Below, in pieces: positions 7,961 to 15,063 of a stretch of 31,213 nt of DNA. A model generated the notes under the pieces. The model was not told where the DNA came from. It ran no database searches and saw only the letters and a program-made list of their open reading frames with translations. Positions within the stretch are counted from its first letter, which is position 1. The number at the start of each line of letters is the position of its first letter. This stretch comes from an uncultured Bacilli bacterium (GTDB lineage: Bacteria; Bacillota_I; Bacilli_A; RF39; UBA660). A program made the translations under genes and the position numbers. The stretch spans positions 1 through 31,213 of the forward strand of contig CAKONX010000005.1 of NCBI GenBank assembly GCA_934098345.1. Direction: 5' to 3'.

Positions 7961-8854
7961 CTATTTCCATAAATTATTTGGATAAATACCCTTTTCTATT
8001 TCATTAAGTATAAAATCAGATACTCTTTTTTTATCTTCTTTATAAGTCATACCCATCCAAGTTGAAGTTGTATTAACTACTTTAACATTTACACCATTTT
8101 GAATATCTTTATCTATGATATCAGGAAGCAAAAATTCATAAGTATTTAAGTCTTTTGCTTCAGCAAATGATTTAGACATTTCATTTTCAATTGTTTTAAG
8201 TATATTGTTATTAAATCCATTTAATAGCATAGATGTTGGTTGATCAAGTGGAACATAAAATGATTCCTTACTTTCATCTAATGGTGTACATTTAACTTCA
8301 TTTCCATCTCTTTCACAAGAAGACTCAATTATATTTCTAACTTTTCCATCTTCGTGAATAATTACACCTCTTTTTACTGGCCCATTTTCACTTAATGAAT
8401 CTCCAAGTTTATAACCAACAATTGTATATCCATAGTCTTTATCTAGTTCTTCAGATAATACTTTAAAAGCATTATCTCCATAAAAATCATCAGCCGTAAT
8501 AACACCAAAATTTCCTTCAATTAAATTTCTGGCTGCATATAATGCATGTGCAGTTCCCCATGGTTTGCATCTTTCTTTTGGAACTTCAAATCCAGCAGGT
8601 ATATCGTTAAGTTCTTGAAATGCATAACAAACCTCAACATGATTTTCAAGTCTAGAACCAATAGTTTCTTTAAAAATATCATAATTTTCTTTCTTTATTA
8701 CAAATACAATTTTATTAAAACCATATTTAATTGCCGAATAAATAGAATAATCTATTATAAATTCTCCATTGGGTCCAACAGGTTCAATTTGTTTCATACC
8801 TCCAAAACGTGAGCCCATTCCTGCAGCTAGTACAACAAGTGTTTTCTTTTTCAT
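7961..8854 (-). CDS. sugar-phosphate nucleotidyltransferase family protein
   Basis: This 297-residue protein has a Rossmann-type nucleotidyltransferase domain. The nucleotide-binding loop is LAAGMGSRFGGMKQIEPVGP (residues 9-28), a variant of the family's GxGxRxxPxxK pattern. Further conserved parts are the metal-binding TADDFYGDNAF near residue 120 and a G-V block (GPVKRGVIIHEDGKV). The family transfers a nucleotidyl group to a sugar phosphate or choline phosphate to make an activated precursor; the substrate here is not recognisable. It is not a close GalU or RmlA match. It stands alone, with its own promoter, a strong AAGGAGG-type ribosome binding site and a terminator. Confidence 0.88.
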   Translation of the reverse strand: MKKKTLVVLAAGMGSRFGGMKQIEPVGPNGEFIIDYSIYSAIKYGFNKIVFVIKKENYDIFKETIGSRLENHVEVCYAFQELNDIPAGFEVPKERCKPWGTAHALYAARNLIEGNFGVITADDFYGDNAFKVLSEELDKDYGYTIVGYKLGDSLSENGPVKRGVIIHEDGKVRNIIESSCERDGNEVKCTPLDESKESFYVPLDQPTSMLLNGFNNNILKTIENEMSKSFAEAKDLNTYEFLLPDIIDKDIQNGVNVKVVNTTSTWMGMTYKEDKKRVSDFILNEIEKGIYPNNLWK

Positions 8855-8905
8855 TAAATCCTCCTTATTTTTGCTGTATCAATAATAAGTATTACCTCCT
8901 ATAAA

Positions 8906-8934
8906 ATTATAACATAATACATATTTATAGTTAA
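8906..8934 (-). promoter_or_regulatory. probable promoter of the nucleotidyltransferase gene
   Basis: The minus strand has TTAACT (8929-8934), 17 bases, then TATAAT (8906-8911). Downstream of it, in the leader, is an extra AGGAGG (8895-8900) that is not the ribosome binding site of the annotated gene. The only nearby start, a TTG 12 bases on, gives a five-codon peptide. Confidence 0.55.
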
Positions 8935-8979
8935 ATAAATTATGTGAATTTTTTGTTTATATGCATTTACAATCATTTA

Positions 8980-8988
8980 TGCTATAAT
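8980..8988 (+). promoter_or_regulatory. extended -10 promoter of the zeta-like kinase gene
   Basis: TGCTATAAT, an extended -10 box, lies 18 bases before the ATG at 9007. No good -35 is seen. The gene's AGGAG ribosome binding site follows directly. Confidence 0.6.
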
Positions 8989-9006
8989 TAAGAAGAGGAG
9001 ATTCAT

Positions 9007-9822
9007 ATGGAAAAAGGAAAAATTAGAAGATTAAAAAAGGAATTATCAGAGGAATTGTTGCAATATGAAAGTTTTTTCATTAAAGATGCAGAAGAAAATG
9101 ATCTAAAGCACTTCGAAGTATATAAAAAATTGCAATCGTCTATTAATGGAAAATATGTTTGTTCAGACCTATTTAAAGAAACTTTTCCCTTATATACTGA
9201 ATCTATTGAGTCAAGAAAAAAATTGAGTGAAGTAATTCACAACTCTGCAGCATGTTTAGCCAGTGAATATTTTGATATGCTTGCAAAAGATAAAAGTATC
9301 GATAAATGTATTTTTCTTTCAGGGGTTCCTGGTGCTGGTAAATCATATTTGATTCAATCTGTAGCTCTAAGTGGGGAATTAGATGACAAGACTATGGTAT
9401 ATGAGGGTGATATAACAACTGATACTATCTATGAAAAGATAGATAAATGTGTTGAAAATGGTAAAGAAATATTTTTTATTATCTTAAATCCTACTCTAGA
9501 GCTTGCTCAAAGAAATGCTATTGCAAGACACTTTGAAATTGGTCGCGGAGCATCAAGCGAAACTATGGCAAGAATAATGAGTAGAATCCCAGCTGCCTTA
9601 AATAATATCATGTCAAAATACGACATAGAACTTGGTATATTTAATAAACATACCAACTATGATACAGATTATATGATAGGAAAAGAACATTTGCCTGTAT
9701 TGGATCATGGAACTTATGATGAAATTTTAAAAAAATTGTTAGAGTTAAGATTAGAAATATTAGAAGAATATAAAAAAAAAACTAATTTAGAAGAGGGTAT
9801 AGAACATGGACCAAAAAGATAA
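9007..9822 (+). CDS. zeta-toxin-like P-loop kinase
   Basis: This 271-residue protein has an N-terminal helical extension of about 95 residues and then a zeta-toxin-like domain. A hydrophobic strand leads into the Walker A loop GVPGAGKS (residues 106-113). A later basic helix carries several Arg residues (NAIARHFEIGRGASSETMAR) in the region where zeta kinases hold substrate- and phosphate-binding arginines. Family knowledge: zeta toxins phosphorylate UDP-sugars for the cell wall or, in relatives, other small molecules. No epsilon-type antitoxin gene precedes it. It is one of the few forward genes in this part, with its own extended -10 promoter and AGGAG ribosome binding site, and a small basic gene overlaps its 3' end. 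It could instead be a housekeeping or phage-type P-loop kinase. Confidence 0.7.
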   Translation: MEKGKIRRLKKELSEELLQYESFFIKDAEENDLKHFEVYKKLQSSINGKYVCSDLFKETFPLYTESIESRKKLSEVIHNSAACLASEYFDMLAKDKSIDKCIFLSGVPGAGKSYLIQSVALSGELDDKTMVYEGDITTDTIYEKIDKCVENGKEIFFIILNPTLELAQRNAIARHFEIGRGASSETMARIMSRIPAALNNIMSKYDIELGIFNKHTNYDTDYMIGKEHLPVLDHGTYDEILKKLLELRLEILEEYKKKTNLEEGIEHGPKR

Positions 9823-9937
9823 AAAAGTTGAAAAAAAGAATTTTATTGCTAGAATTTTAGAAACTGCACGAATAATGGCTATAAAATCCGCTGACGAAAA
9901 AGTAAATAAAGAAATCAAAAAAAGAGCTAACTATTAA
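9806..9937 (+). CDS. 43-residue basic peptide overlapping the zeta-like gene
   Basis: This small gene starts with ATG 17 bases before the end of the zeta-like gene, in another frame. A GAGGG sits 8 bases upstream, and the gene ends directly at a strong terminator. The peptide is basic and probably one long amphipathic helix (it contains NFIARILETARIMAIKSADE). I recognise no family. The overlap, ribosome binding site and shared terminator argue that it is translated together with the kinase. A regulator or antitoxin role is speculation. Confidence 0.6.
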   Translation: MDQKDKKVEKKNFIARILETARIMAIKSADEKVNKEIKKRANY

Positions 9938-9962
9938 AAAAGACTGTCTTCACAGTCTTTTT
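9936..9962. terminator. bidirectional terminator between the kinase unit and pcrA
   Basis: An 11-bp stem (9937-9947 with 9952-9962), loop CTTC, with an A-run on the left and a T-run on the right. It can end both the forward kinase transcript and the reverse pcrA transcript, whose stop codon is at 9963. Confidence 0.88.
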
Positions 9963-12044
9963 TTATACTTTCTTTATACTTTTATGATTTTTCATGAGTT
10001 TTTTTATTCCAGTTTTAAATGCTACTTCAATGAAAGAACCATCTACACTTAAAATTACTCCTATACCAAGAGTATCATGATTTATAGTATCTCCCACATT
10101 TAAATCATCATTCGATCCTTCAATATACATTTCACTTGAAGCAATCTTTTGGGCTTCATCCTTAATTGTATCAATTCTTTCTATATAATCGCTTTTTATT
10201 TCATCGATAAATCTACTTGGTGGATTCATTGTATCTTTACCATATAGCATTCTTCTTTTTGAGTTAGTTAAGTATAAAATTTCTTTGGCACGAGTTATAC
10301 CAACATAACATAGTCTTCTTTCTTCTTCTAATCCATTATCTTCAAGTAATGAGTTAGCATGTGGAAATATTCCCTCTTCCATACCAATTAAGAAAACAAC
10401 TGTAAACTCTAATCCTTTAGCAGAGTGAATTGTCATTAATGTAACTTCATCATCACTTTCTTTATGATCAGATACATCGGCGATTAAACTAATTTCATTT
10501 AAGAAATCTCCTAAATTAACACATCCTTCTTTTTCTTCGAATGAAGCTGTAATTGATTTAAATTCCATTAAGTTATCTAATCTTAATTCCGAATCTAAAC
10601 TTTTATCTAACTCAAGTTCTTCTTTCATATGAGTCTTTTCCATAATAGAATCTATTAATTCAGTTAAACTCATAGAATTAGAATCTTTAATTAAATCCTC
10701 AATTAATTCTTTAAATTCTAACTCTTTTTTTGTACTAAGCGATTCAAACATACTAGTATTATTAAGAAGCGCAGTTGACTCTAGTGTTTTTATTGCTGCC
10801 TCTCCTATTCCTCTTTTAGGAACATTTATTATTCTTCTTAAACTTATTTCATCATGTGTATTATAAATAAGTCTTAGATAAGCAATTAAATCTTTGATTT
10901 CTTTACGATTATAGAAATAATATGCTCCTACTACACGATATGGAATATTATTACTTAGCATTCCTTCTTCAACAACACGACTTTGAGCATTAGTTCTATA
11001 AAGTATAGCAATATCTTTTCTATGATATCCATTTTCTAGAAGTTTTTTTATTTCATTTATAACAATTGTTACTTCATGTCTTTCATCGTAGCTCCTTATA
11101 TATTTTACTTTTACACCATCACCGTGTTCACTCCAAAGGCGAAGATCTTTTCTTTCTTTATTATTAGCAATAACTGAATTAGCTGCATTTAATATATTAT
11201 TTGTGCTACGATAATTTTCTTCAAGTTTAATTACTTTACAGTCTTTATAATCTTTTTCAAAGTTAACAATATTTTTATAATCTGCTTGTCTAAAACCATA
11301 AATACTTTGATTCATATCTCCTACAACAAAGATATTTTTATATTTACTTGCAAGTAACTTAGTTAGTTTATATTGTACTGGATTTGTGTCTTGATACTCA
11401 TCAACTAATATATATTTATATCTTTCTTGATATTTTTCTAGTATATCTTTATGTTCTCTAAATAAAATAACTGGTTTAGCTAGTAAATCATCAAAATCAA
11501 CAACATTTGATTCAGCCAAAATAGATTGATATTTAAAATAAATATTTTTTACCATCTTATCAAATTCGGTATTAAAAAATTTATCTAGTTCAGCATCACT
11601 TAAAAGTTCATTTTTTATAAAAGATATTTTATTACGAATTGCATATGCACTAAATTTTTTAGGGTCAATATTATTGTTTTTCATTATTTTTTTAATGATA
11701 GACAATACATCATCACTGTCAATAATATTAAAATTATTAAATAGTCCGCATAATTCATAATTTTCTCTTATGATTCTTAAACCTAACGAATGGAATGTAC
11801 CAATAAAAGTTCTAACATCTCCATACATATTGTAAACTCTATCACGCATTTCGGCTGCTGCTTTATTCGTAAATGTAATTGCAAGGATATTGTAATCATT
11901 AATACCCTCTTCAATTAAATTAATAATTCTTGTAGTTAATACTTTTGTTTTTCCACTTCCAGCTCCAGCCATTACAAGGCATGGTCCATCCACATGTTCT
12001 ACTGCTTCTAGCTGTTCCTTATTTAATCCTGCCTTATAATTCAT
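9963..12044 (-). CDS. pcrA: ATP-dependent DNA helicase PcrA/UvrD
   Basis: This is a 693-residue superfamily 1A 3'-5' helicase for nucleotide excision repair and clearing of recombination intermediates. The helicase motifs are complete: Q-motif (LNKEQLEAV), Walker A AGAGSGKT (residues 26-33), TFTNKAA, motif II DEYQDTN, motif III VGDMNQSIYGFR, motif IV EENYRST, motif V (TIHSAKGLEF) and motif VI (EERRLCYVGITRA). The C-terminal tail has the short beta domain (VGDTINHDTLGIGVI) that in PcrA contacts RNA polymerase; the linker before it is shortish. The gene has its own promoter overlapped by a LexA-box-like site and an AAGGATG ribosome binding site. Confidence 0.96.
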   Translation of the reverse strand: MNYKAGLNKEQLEAVEHVDGPCLVMAGAGSGKTKVLTTRIINLIEEGINDYNILAITFTNKAAAEMRDRVYNMYGDVRTFIGTFHSLGLRIIRENYELCGLFNNFNIIDSDDVLSIIKKIMKNNNIDPKKFSAYAIRNKISFIKNELLSDAELDKFFNTEFDKMVKNIYFKYQSILAESNVVDFDDLLAKPVILFREHKDILEKYQERYKYILVDEYQDTNPVQYKLTKLLASKYKNIFVVGDMNQSIYGFRQADYKNIVNFEKDYKDCKVIKLEENYRSTNNILNAANSVIANNKERKDLRLWSEHGDGVKVKYIRSYDERHEVTIVINEIKKLLENGYHRKDIAILYRTNAQSRVVEEGMLSNNIPYRVVGAYYFYNRKEIKDLIAYLRLIYNTHDEISLRRIINVPKRGIGEAAIKTLESTALLNNTSMFESLSTKKELEFKELIEDLIKDSNSMSLTELIDSIMEKTHMKEELELDKSLDSELRLDNLMEFKSITASFEEKEGCVNLGDFLNEISLIADVSDHKESDDEVTLMTIHSAKGLEFTVVFLIGMEEGIFPHANSLLEDNGLEEERRLCYVGITRAKEILYLTNSKRRMLYGKDTMNPPSRFIDEIKSDYIERIDTIKDEAQKIASSEMYIEGSNDDLNVGDTINHDTLGIGVILSVDGSFIEVAFKTGIKKLMKNHKSIKKV

Positions 12045-12066
12045 AAAATCATCCTTTTCTATATCA

Positions 12067-12089
12067 ATTATACTATAAACAATTGTTCG
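12067..12089 (-). promoter_or_regulatory. pcrA promoter -10 with LexA (SOS) box
   Basis: On the minus strand TATAAT (12067-12072) lies 22 bases before the pcrA ATG. Immediately upstream, in the -10/-35 spacer, is CGAACAATTGTTTA (12076-12089). It agrees with the Firmicute LexA consensus CGAACRNRYGTTYG at 12 of 14 positions. A repressor bound there would block RNA polymerase. The assignment is by eye. Confidence 0.65.
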
Positions 12090-12112
12090 TTTCTATAAAA
12101 AATGTTTATTTT

Positions 12113-12148
12113 ACAAAAAAGAAGATATTATTTTTCAAATATCTTCTT
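12113..12148 (-). terminator. terminator after the glycosyltransferase gene
   Basis: An 11-bp perfect stem (12119-12129 with 12138-12148) followed on the minus strand by TTTTTTGTAAAA. It overlaps the last codons of the gene. Confidence 0.85.
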
Positions 12149-13195
12149 ATTATTTATTAGTCTTTCATCATTGCCATTATATTCTAAGGCTTTATCAACA
12201 TAGAACATAGCTTCGTCTTTAAAACCTAGGTTATAATATGATAGTGATAATAAATCATCAATTGTAGAATCCCAACAAAATGGTTCATTTATATATAAAA
12301 GCTCATTTTTCTTTATTTGTTTAGCTTTTATTAAGTATTCAATAGTTTCAAGATATTTTTTTTGATTATATTTCAAAAAAGACATCTCTACATATGGTTC
12401 ACGAGCGTTTGGAGATTTTTCAATTGCTTTTTTTAACCATATTTCTGCTTCATCATATCTATTTAAATGTTGATAACATCTACTAATAAAACGCATTGAA
12501 GCAGCAACTTCTAAATACCAAGCTGATTCCATTTTAGTATGCTTAATAAGAGTATCAATGGCTTCATTCCATTTACCATAATACATATACTCTCTTCCTA
12601 GGTAATGAAGTGTTCGATCATTATCAGGATTTTCTTTATGTGATAATTCCAATAAATTTAAATACTGAGATCTTGATTTAGTTCTGTCTGGATAGTGGTT
12701 TAACACTATAGATTCATCAGTATTAACTACTTCATTTTCTAAAGAACACTTTAAGATTTCATGAACTGGATAAATCCATTTGTAATGCTTTCGATCATGA
12801 ATTTTTTCATATAAGAATGATACAATTGGACGATTTTGTTCATCTAAAGACCAATTATATTTGTATCTTAATCGGTTAGCATTTTTAAATGATTCTTCTA
12901 TTTTTTTACGCCAACCACTTTCAAATACTTCATCTAAATCTGTACAGACACATACATCAACATCTTCAGGAACCATTTCTAAGCTTTTATTTCTAGCTAC
13001 ATCAAATCTCCATGGAGTAATAATTTCTGAATTGACAATTACTCCTAAAGATTTAAGCTTTTTAACAGTTTCATCTGTTGAACCTGTATCTAGTACATAT
13101 ATTGCATCAGCTTCTTTCATTGATTCATACCATCTATCAACGAATTTTTCTTCATTTTTTGATATCGCATATACAGCTATTTTAAGTTTATTCAT
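12128..13195 (-). CDS. family 2 glycosyltransferase with TPR-like C-terminal repeats
   Basis: This 355-residue protein has a GT-A fold glycosyltransferase domain at residues 1-200: the start IAVYAISKNEEKFVDRW, VLDTGSTDET near 35, and the metal-binding DLD at 86-88 in CTDLDEVFESGW. The C-terminal 150 residues are helical repeats of TPR type, for example GREYMYYGKWNEAIDTLIKH, NRYDEAEIWLKKAIEKSPNA and GFKDEAMFYVDKALEYNGND. No signal peptide or membrane helix is seen, so it acts in the cytoplasm. It lies 13 bases after the collagen-like gene on the same strand, with only a weak AGGA ribosome binding site, so translation probably depends on that gene. The sugar donor is unknown; the likely acceptor by context is the collagen-like protein. 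Confidence 0.88.
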   Translation of the reverse strand: MNKLKIAVYAISKNEEKFVDRWYESMKEADAIYVLDTGSTDETVKKLKSLGVIVNSEIITPWRFDVARNKSLEMVPEDVDVCVCTDLDEVFESGWRKKIEESFKNANRLRYKYNWSLDEQNRPIVSFLYEKIHDRKHYKWIYPVHEILKCSLENEVVNTDESIVLNHYPDRTKSRSQYLNLLELSHKENPDNDRTLHYLGREYMYYGKWNEAIDTLIKHTKMESAWYLEVAASMRFISRCYQHLNRYDEAEIWLKKAIEKSPNAREPYVEMSFLKYNQKKYLETIEYLIKAKQIKKNELLYINEPFCWDSTIDDLLSLSYYNLGFKDEAMFYVDKALEYNGNDERLINNKKIFEK

Positions 13196-13208
13196 ACATT
13201 TTTAGTTC

Positions 13209-14087
13209 CTATCCTGCAGCACCTGTTGGACCTGTTGGACCTGTTGGGCCAGTTTCACCTGTTGGACCTGTTGGGCCTGTTGGACCTGTTTCTCCTACAG
13301 CTCCAGTTTCACCTGCTGGACCTGTTGGTCCTTGTACTCCTTGGATTCCTTGGATTCCTTGAGATCCTGTTGGACCTGTTGGGCCTGCAGGTATTGTTAA
13401 ATTAAGAACAAAGTTTGGAGATGTTCCAGAAATTGATGCAGTTGCTTCAGTACCTGGTTCACCTGTTGTAACAGTTCCGATAGTTAAAGATGGAGAATCT
13501 CCTGTAGCTCCTGTTGGACCTGTTGGACCTGTTGGACCTGTTGGGCCAGTTGGACCAGTGGCTCCTGTTTCACCTACAGCTCCTGTTTCACCTGTTGGAC
13601 CTGTTGGGCCTTGTACTCCTTGGATCCCTTGGATTCCTTGAGATCCTGTTGGACCTGTTGGGCCTTGAATTCCTTGGATTCCTTGGATTCCTTGATCACC
13701 TGTAGCCCCTGTTGCTCCTATTGGGCCTGTTGGGCCTGTAGGTCCTTGTACTCCTTGTACTCCTTGAATTCCTTGTACTCCAGTAGCTCCTGTTGCTCCT
13801 GTTGGGCCTGTAGGACCTTGAATACCTGTTGCTCCAGTTGCTCCAGTTTGACCAACTGGGCCTTGGATTCCTTGAATCCCTTGTGGACCTGTAGGTCCTG
13901 TTTCTCCAGTTAATCCTTGAACCCCTTGTACTCCTTGAGCTCCGGTTGGACCTTGAGTACCTCTAGGTCCTGTTGGACCAGTGGCTCCTGTTGGACCTGT
14001 AGGGCCTACTCTTGGAGGTCTTGGAGGAATTGGTGAAGGTGGACATGATGGATTATATTTATTTCCGCATGTACAATCGTTGTTCAT
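13209..14087 (-). CDS. collagen-like (Gly-X-Y) surface protein
   Basis: This 292-residue protein has a short Cys/Pro-rich head (MNNDCTCGNKYNPSCPPSPI, then PPRPPR) and Gly-X-Y collagen triplets from residue 28 to the end. The triplets are dominated by GPT, GAT, GET and GIQ/GVQ. They are broken once by a 37-residue non-collagen module (residues 198-234, beginning SPSLTIGTVTTGEPGTEA) of a kind that recurs in Firmicute collagen-like proteins. It stops in mid-collagen (GPTGAAG) without the C-terminal globular domain of BclA-type proteins. There is no signal peptide or LPxTG anchor, as in spore-surface collagens, so export or surface attachment is unclear. Thr in the third triplet position offers many O-glycosylation sites, fitting the glycosyltransferase next to it. 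Confidence 0.9.
   Translation of the reverse strand: MNNDCTCGNKYNPSCPPSPIPPRPPRVGPTGPTGATGPTGPRGTQGPTGAQGVQGVQGLTGETGPTGPQGIQGIQGPVGQTGATGATGIQGPTGPTGATGATGVQGIQGVQGVQGPTGPTGPIGATGATGDQGIQGIQGIQGPTGPTGSQGIQGIQGVQGPTGPTGETGAVGETGATGPTGPTGPTGPTGPTGATGDSPSLTIGTVTTGEPGTEATASISGTSPNFVLNLTIPAGPTGPTGSQGIQGIQGVQGPTGPAGETGAVGETGPTGPTGPTGETGPTGPTGPTGAAG
13212..14006 (-). repeat. collagen triplet repeat tract with internal duplication
   Basis: The DNA consists of degenerate 9-base units (coding Gly-X-Y) such as GGACCTGTT/GGGCCTGTT on the plus strand. A block of about 28 codons beginning SQGIQGIQGVQGPTGP occurs twice almost unchanged (about 13560-13643 and 13281-13364), on both sides of the non-collagen module. 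Such a tract is prone to length change by recombination. Confidence 0.85.
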
Positions 14088-14104
14088 TTTTCACATTCCT
14101 TTCT

Positions 14105-14110
14105 ATTATA
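14105..14110 (-). promoter_or_regulatory. possible -10 box of the collagen-like gene
   Basis: TATAAT on the minus strand 17 bases before the ATG. The best -35-like hexamer (GTGACA) is 23 bases away, which is too far, so this is weak. Confidence 0.35.
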
Positions 14111-14140
14111 GTTTATGAAAAAAAGAAAAAATATGTCACA

Positions 14141-14166
14141 AAAAAACAAGAATTTTCATCTTGCTT
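14141..14166 (-). terminator. terminator after lgt
   Basis: An 8-bp stem with one G-U pair on the minus strand (14144-14151 with 14159-14166) and a 7-base loop, followed by a run of T. The stem includes part of the lgt stop codon. Confidence 0.75.
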
Positions 14167-14980
14167 AAAACATAATATCATCAACATTATTGATATCATT
14201 ATATAAATCTTCAAATCGCCCTTTTCGACTCATAAACATAATCATTCCAATACCAACTAAAACCATGGTTACTGAAATAATTTGAGCCATTTTAAATCCA
14301 CCTAGCATTAAAGAATCTGTTCTACCAATTTCAATAAAGAATCTTAATGTTCCATATATTATTAAATATGCCGCAGTTGGCATTCCAACTTTAATATATT
14401 TTCCTCTTCTTATTACTAAAAGAATTAAAAATGCAATAAAACAAACTATGGATTCAAAATAAAAACTTGGCATATAAAGTACTCCATCTATATTCATTCC
14501 TTTTATAACAAAATCAGGAACCATTAATCTATGTAGTGTTTCAAGATTAGTTGCTACTCCATGAGCTTCTTGATTAAAGAAATTTCCCCAACGGCCAATT
14601 GCTTGACCTAATAAAAGAGGAACAACTACAAAATCTGTAATTCTTAATACTCTTACTTTATATTTTTTACAATATATAATAACTGTAATTAATCCAAATA
14701 TTATACCTCCATGAATGGCCAGTCCACCTTCCCAAACTTTGAGTATATCAATTAAATTATTTTTAAACGCATTATATTCAAATACACAATAGTATAATCT
14801 TGCACCTATTATTCCAAATATAAGTCCCCAAAACATTAAATTAAACATAAAGTCTTTTTTTATATGAAATCTAGATGCTTCTCTTTCTGCTAAAAAGAAA
14901 ACACTAGCGACTGCTGTAAGTATTAATACTGAATACCAACGTATTTCTATATTTCCAATTGTAAACATAATAGGATTCAT
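14165..14980 (-). CDS. lgt: prolipoprotein diacylglyceryl transferase
   Basis: Lgt moves a diacylglyceryl group from phosphatidylglycerol to the lipobox Cys of prolipoproteins in the membrane. The protein has 271 residues and seven hydrophobic segments. It shows the conserved His-Gly-Gly (LAIHGGIIFG) and the Lgt signature GRWGNFFNQEAHG with its essential Arg, Asn and Glu. A late conserved block (GTLRFFIEIGRTD) is also present. The start is set at the ATG at 14980 because GGAGAG lies 7 bases before it; an ATG five codons upstream would contain that ribosome binding site within the coding sequence. It follows uvrA, separated by a terminator. Confidence 0.96.
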   Translation of the reverse strand: MNPIMFTIGNIEIRWYSVLILTAVASVFFLAEREASRFHIKKDFMFNLMFWGLIFGIIGARLYYCVFEYNAFKNNLIDILKVWEGGLAIHGGIIFGLITVIIYCKKYKVRVLRITDFVVVPLLLGQAIGRWGNFFNQEAHGVATNLETLHRLMVPDFVIKGMNIDGVLYMPSFYFESIVCFIAFLILLVIRRGKYIKVGMPTAAYLIIYGTLRFFIEIGRTDSLMLGGFKMAQIISVTMVLVGIGMIMFMSRKGRFEDLYNDINNVDDIMF

Positions 14981-15025
14981 TCTATCACTCTCCATAAATA
15001 TTATAGATTATGATAACTAATTATT

Positions 15026-15063
15026 CAAATAAAAAGTTGATAACTTTCTATTTATCAACTTTT
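15026..15063 (-). terminator. terminator after uvrA
   Basis: A 12-bp perfect stem (15032-15043 with 15052-15063) with the uvrA stop codon in its 8-base loop, followed on the minus strand by a T-rich stretch. Confidence 0.82.

Noticed and set aside
8895..8900. An extra AGGAGG in the leader of the nucleotidyltransferase gene as a sign of a small leader gene
   Set aside because: The only nearby start is a TTG at long spacing giving five codons; there is no support for a functional peptide.
13514..13913. Two open frames on the plus strand opposite the collagen-like gene, rich in Leu or in Cys/Ser
   Set aside because: They are antisense shadows of the 9-base Gly-X-Y repeat units, with no ribosome binding site and low-complexity composition that follows from the repeats.
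13212..14006. Regularly repeated DNA that could be mistaken for a CRISPR or tandem-repeat array
   Set aside because: The period is 9 bases, units are degenerate at third positions and the frame is open throughout, so it is coding collagen repeat. No spacer-repeat pattern or cas gene is present.
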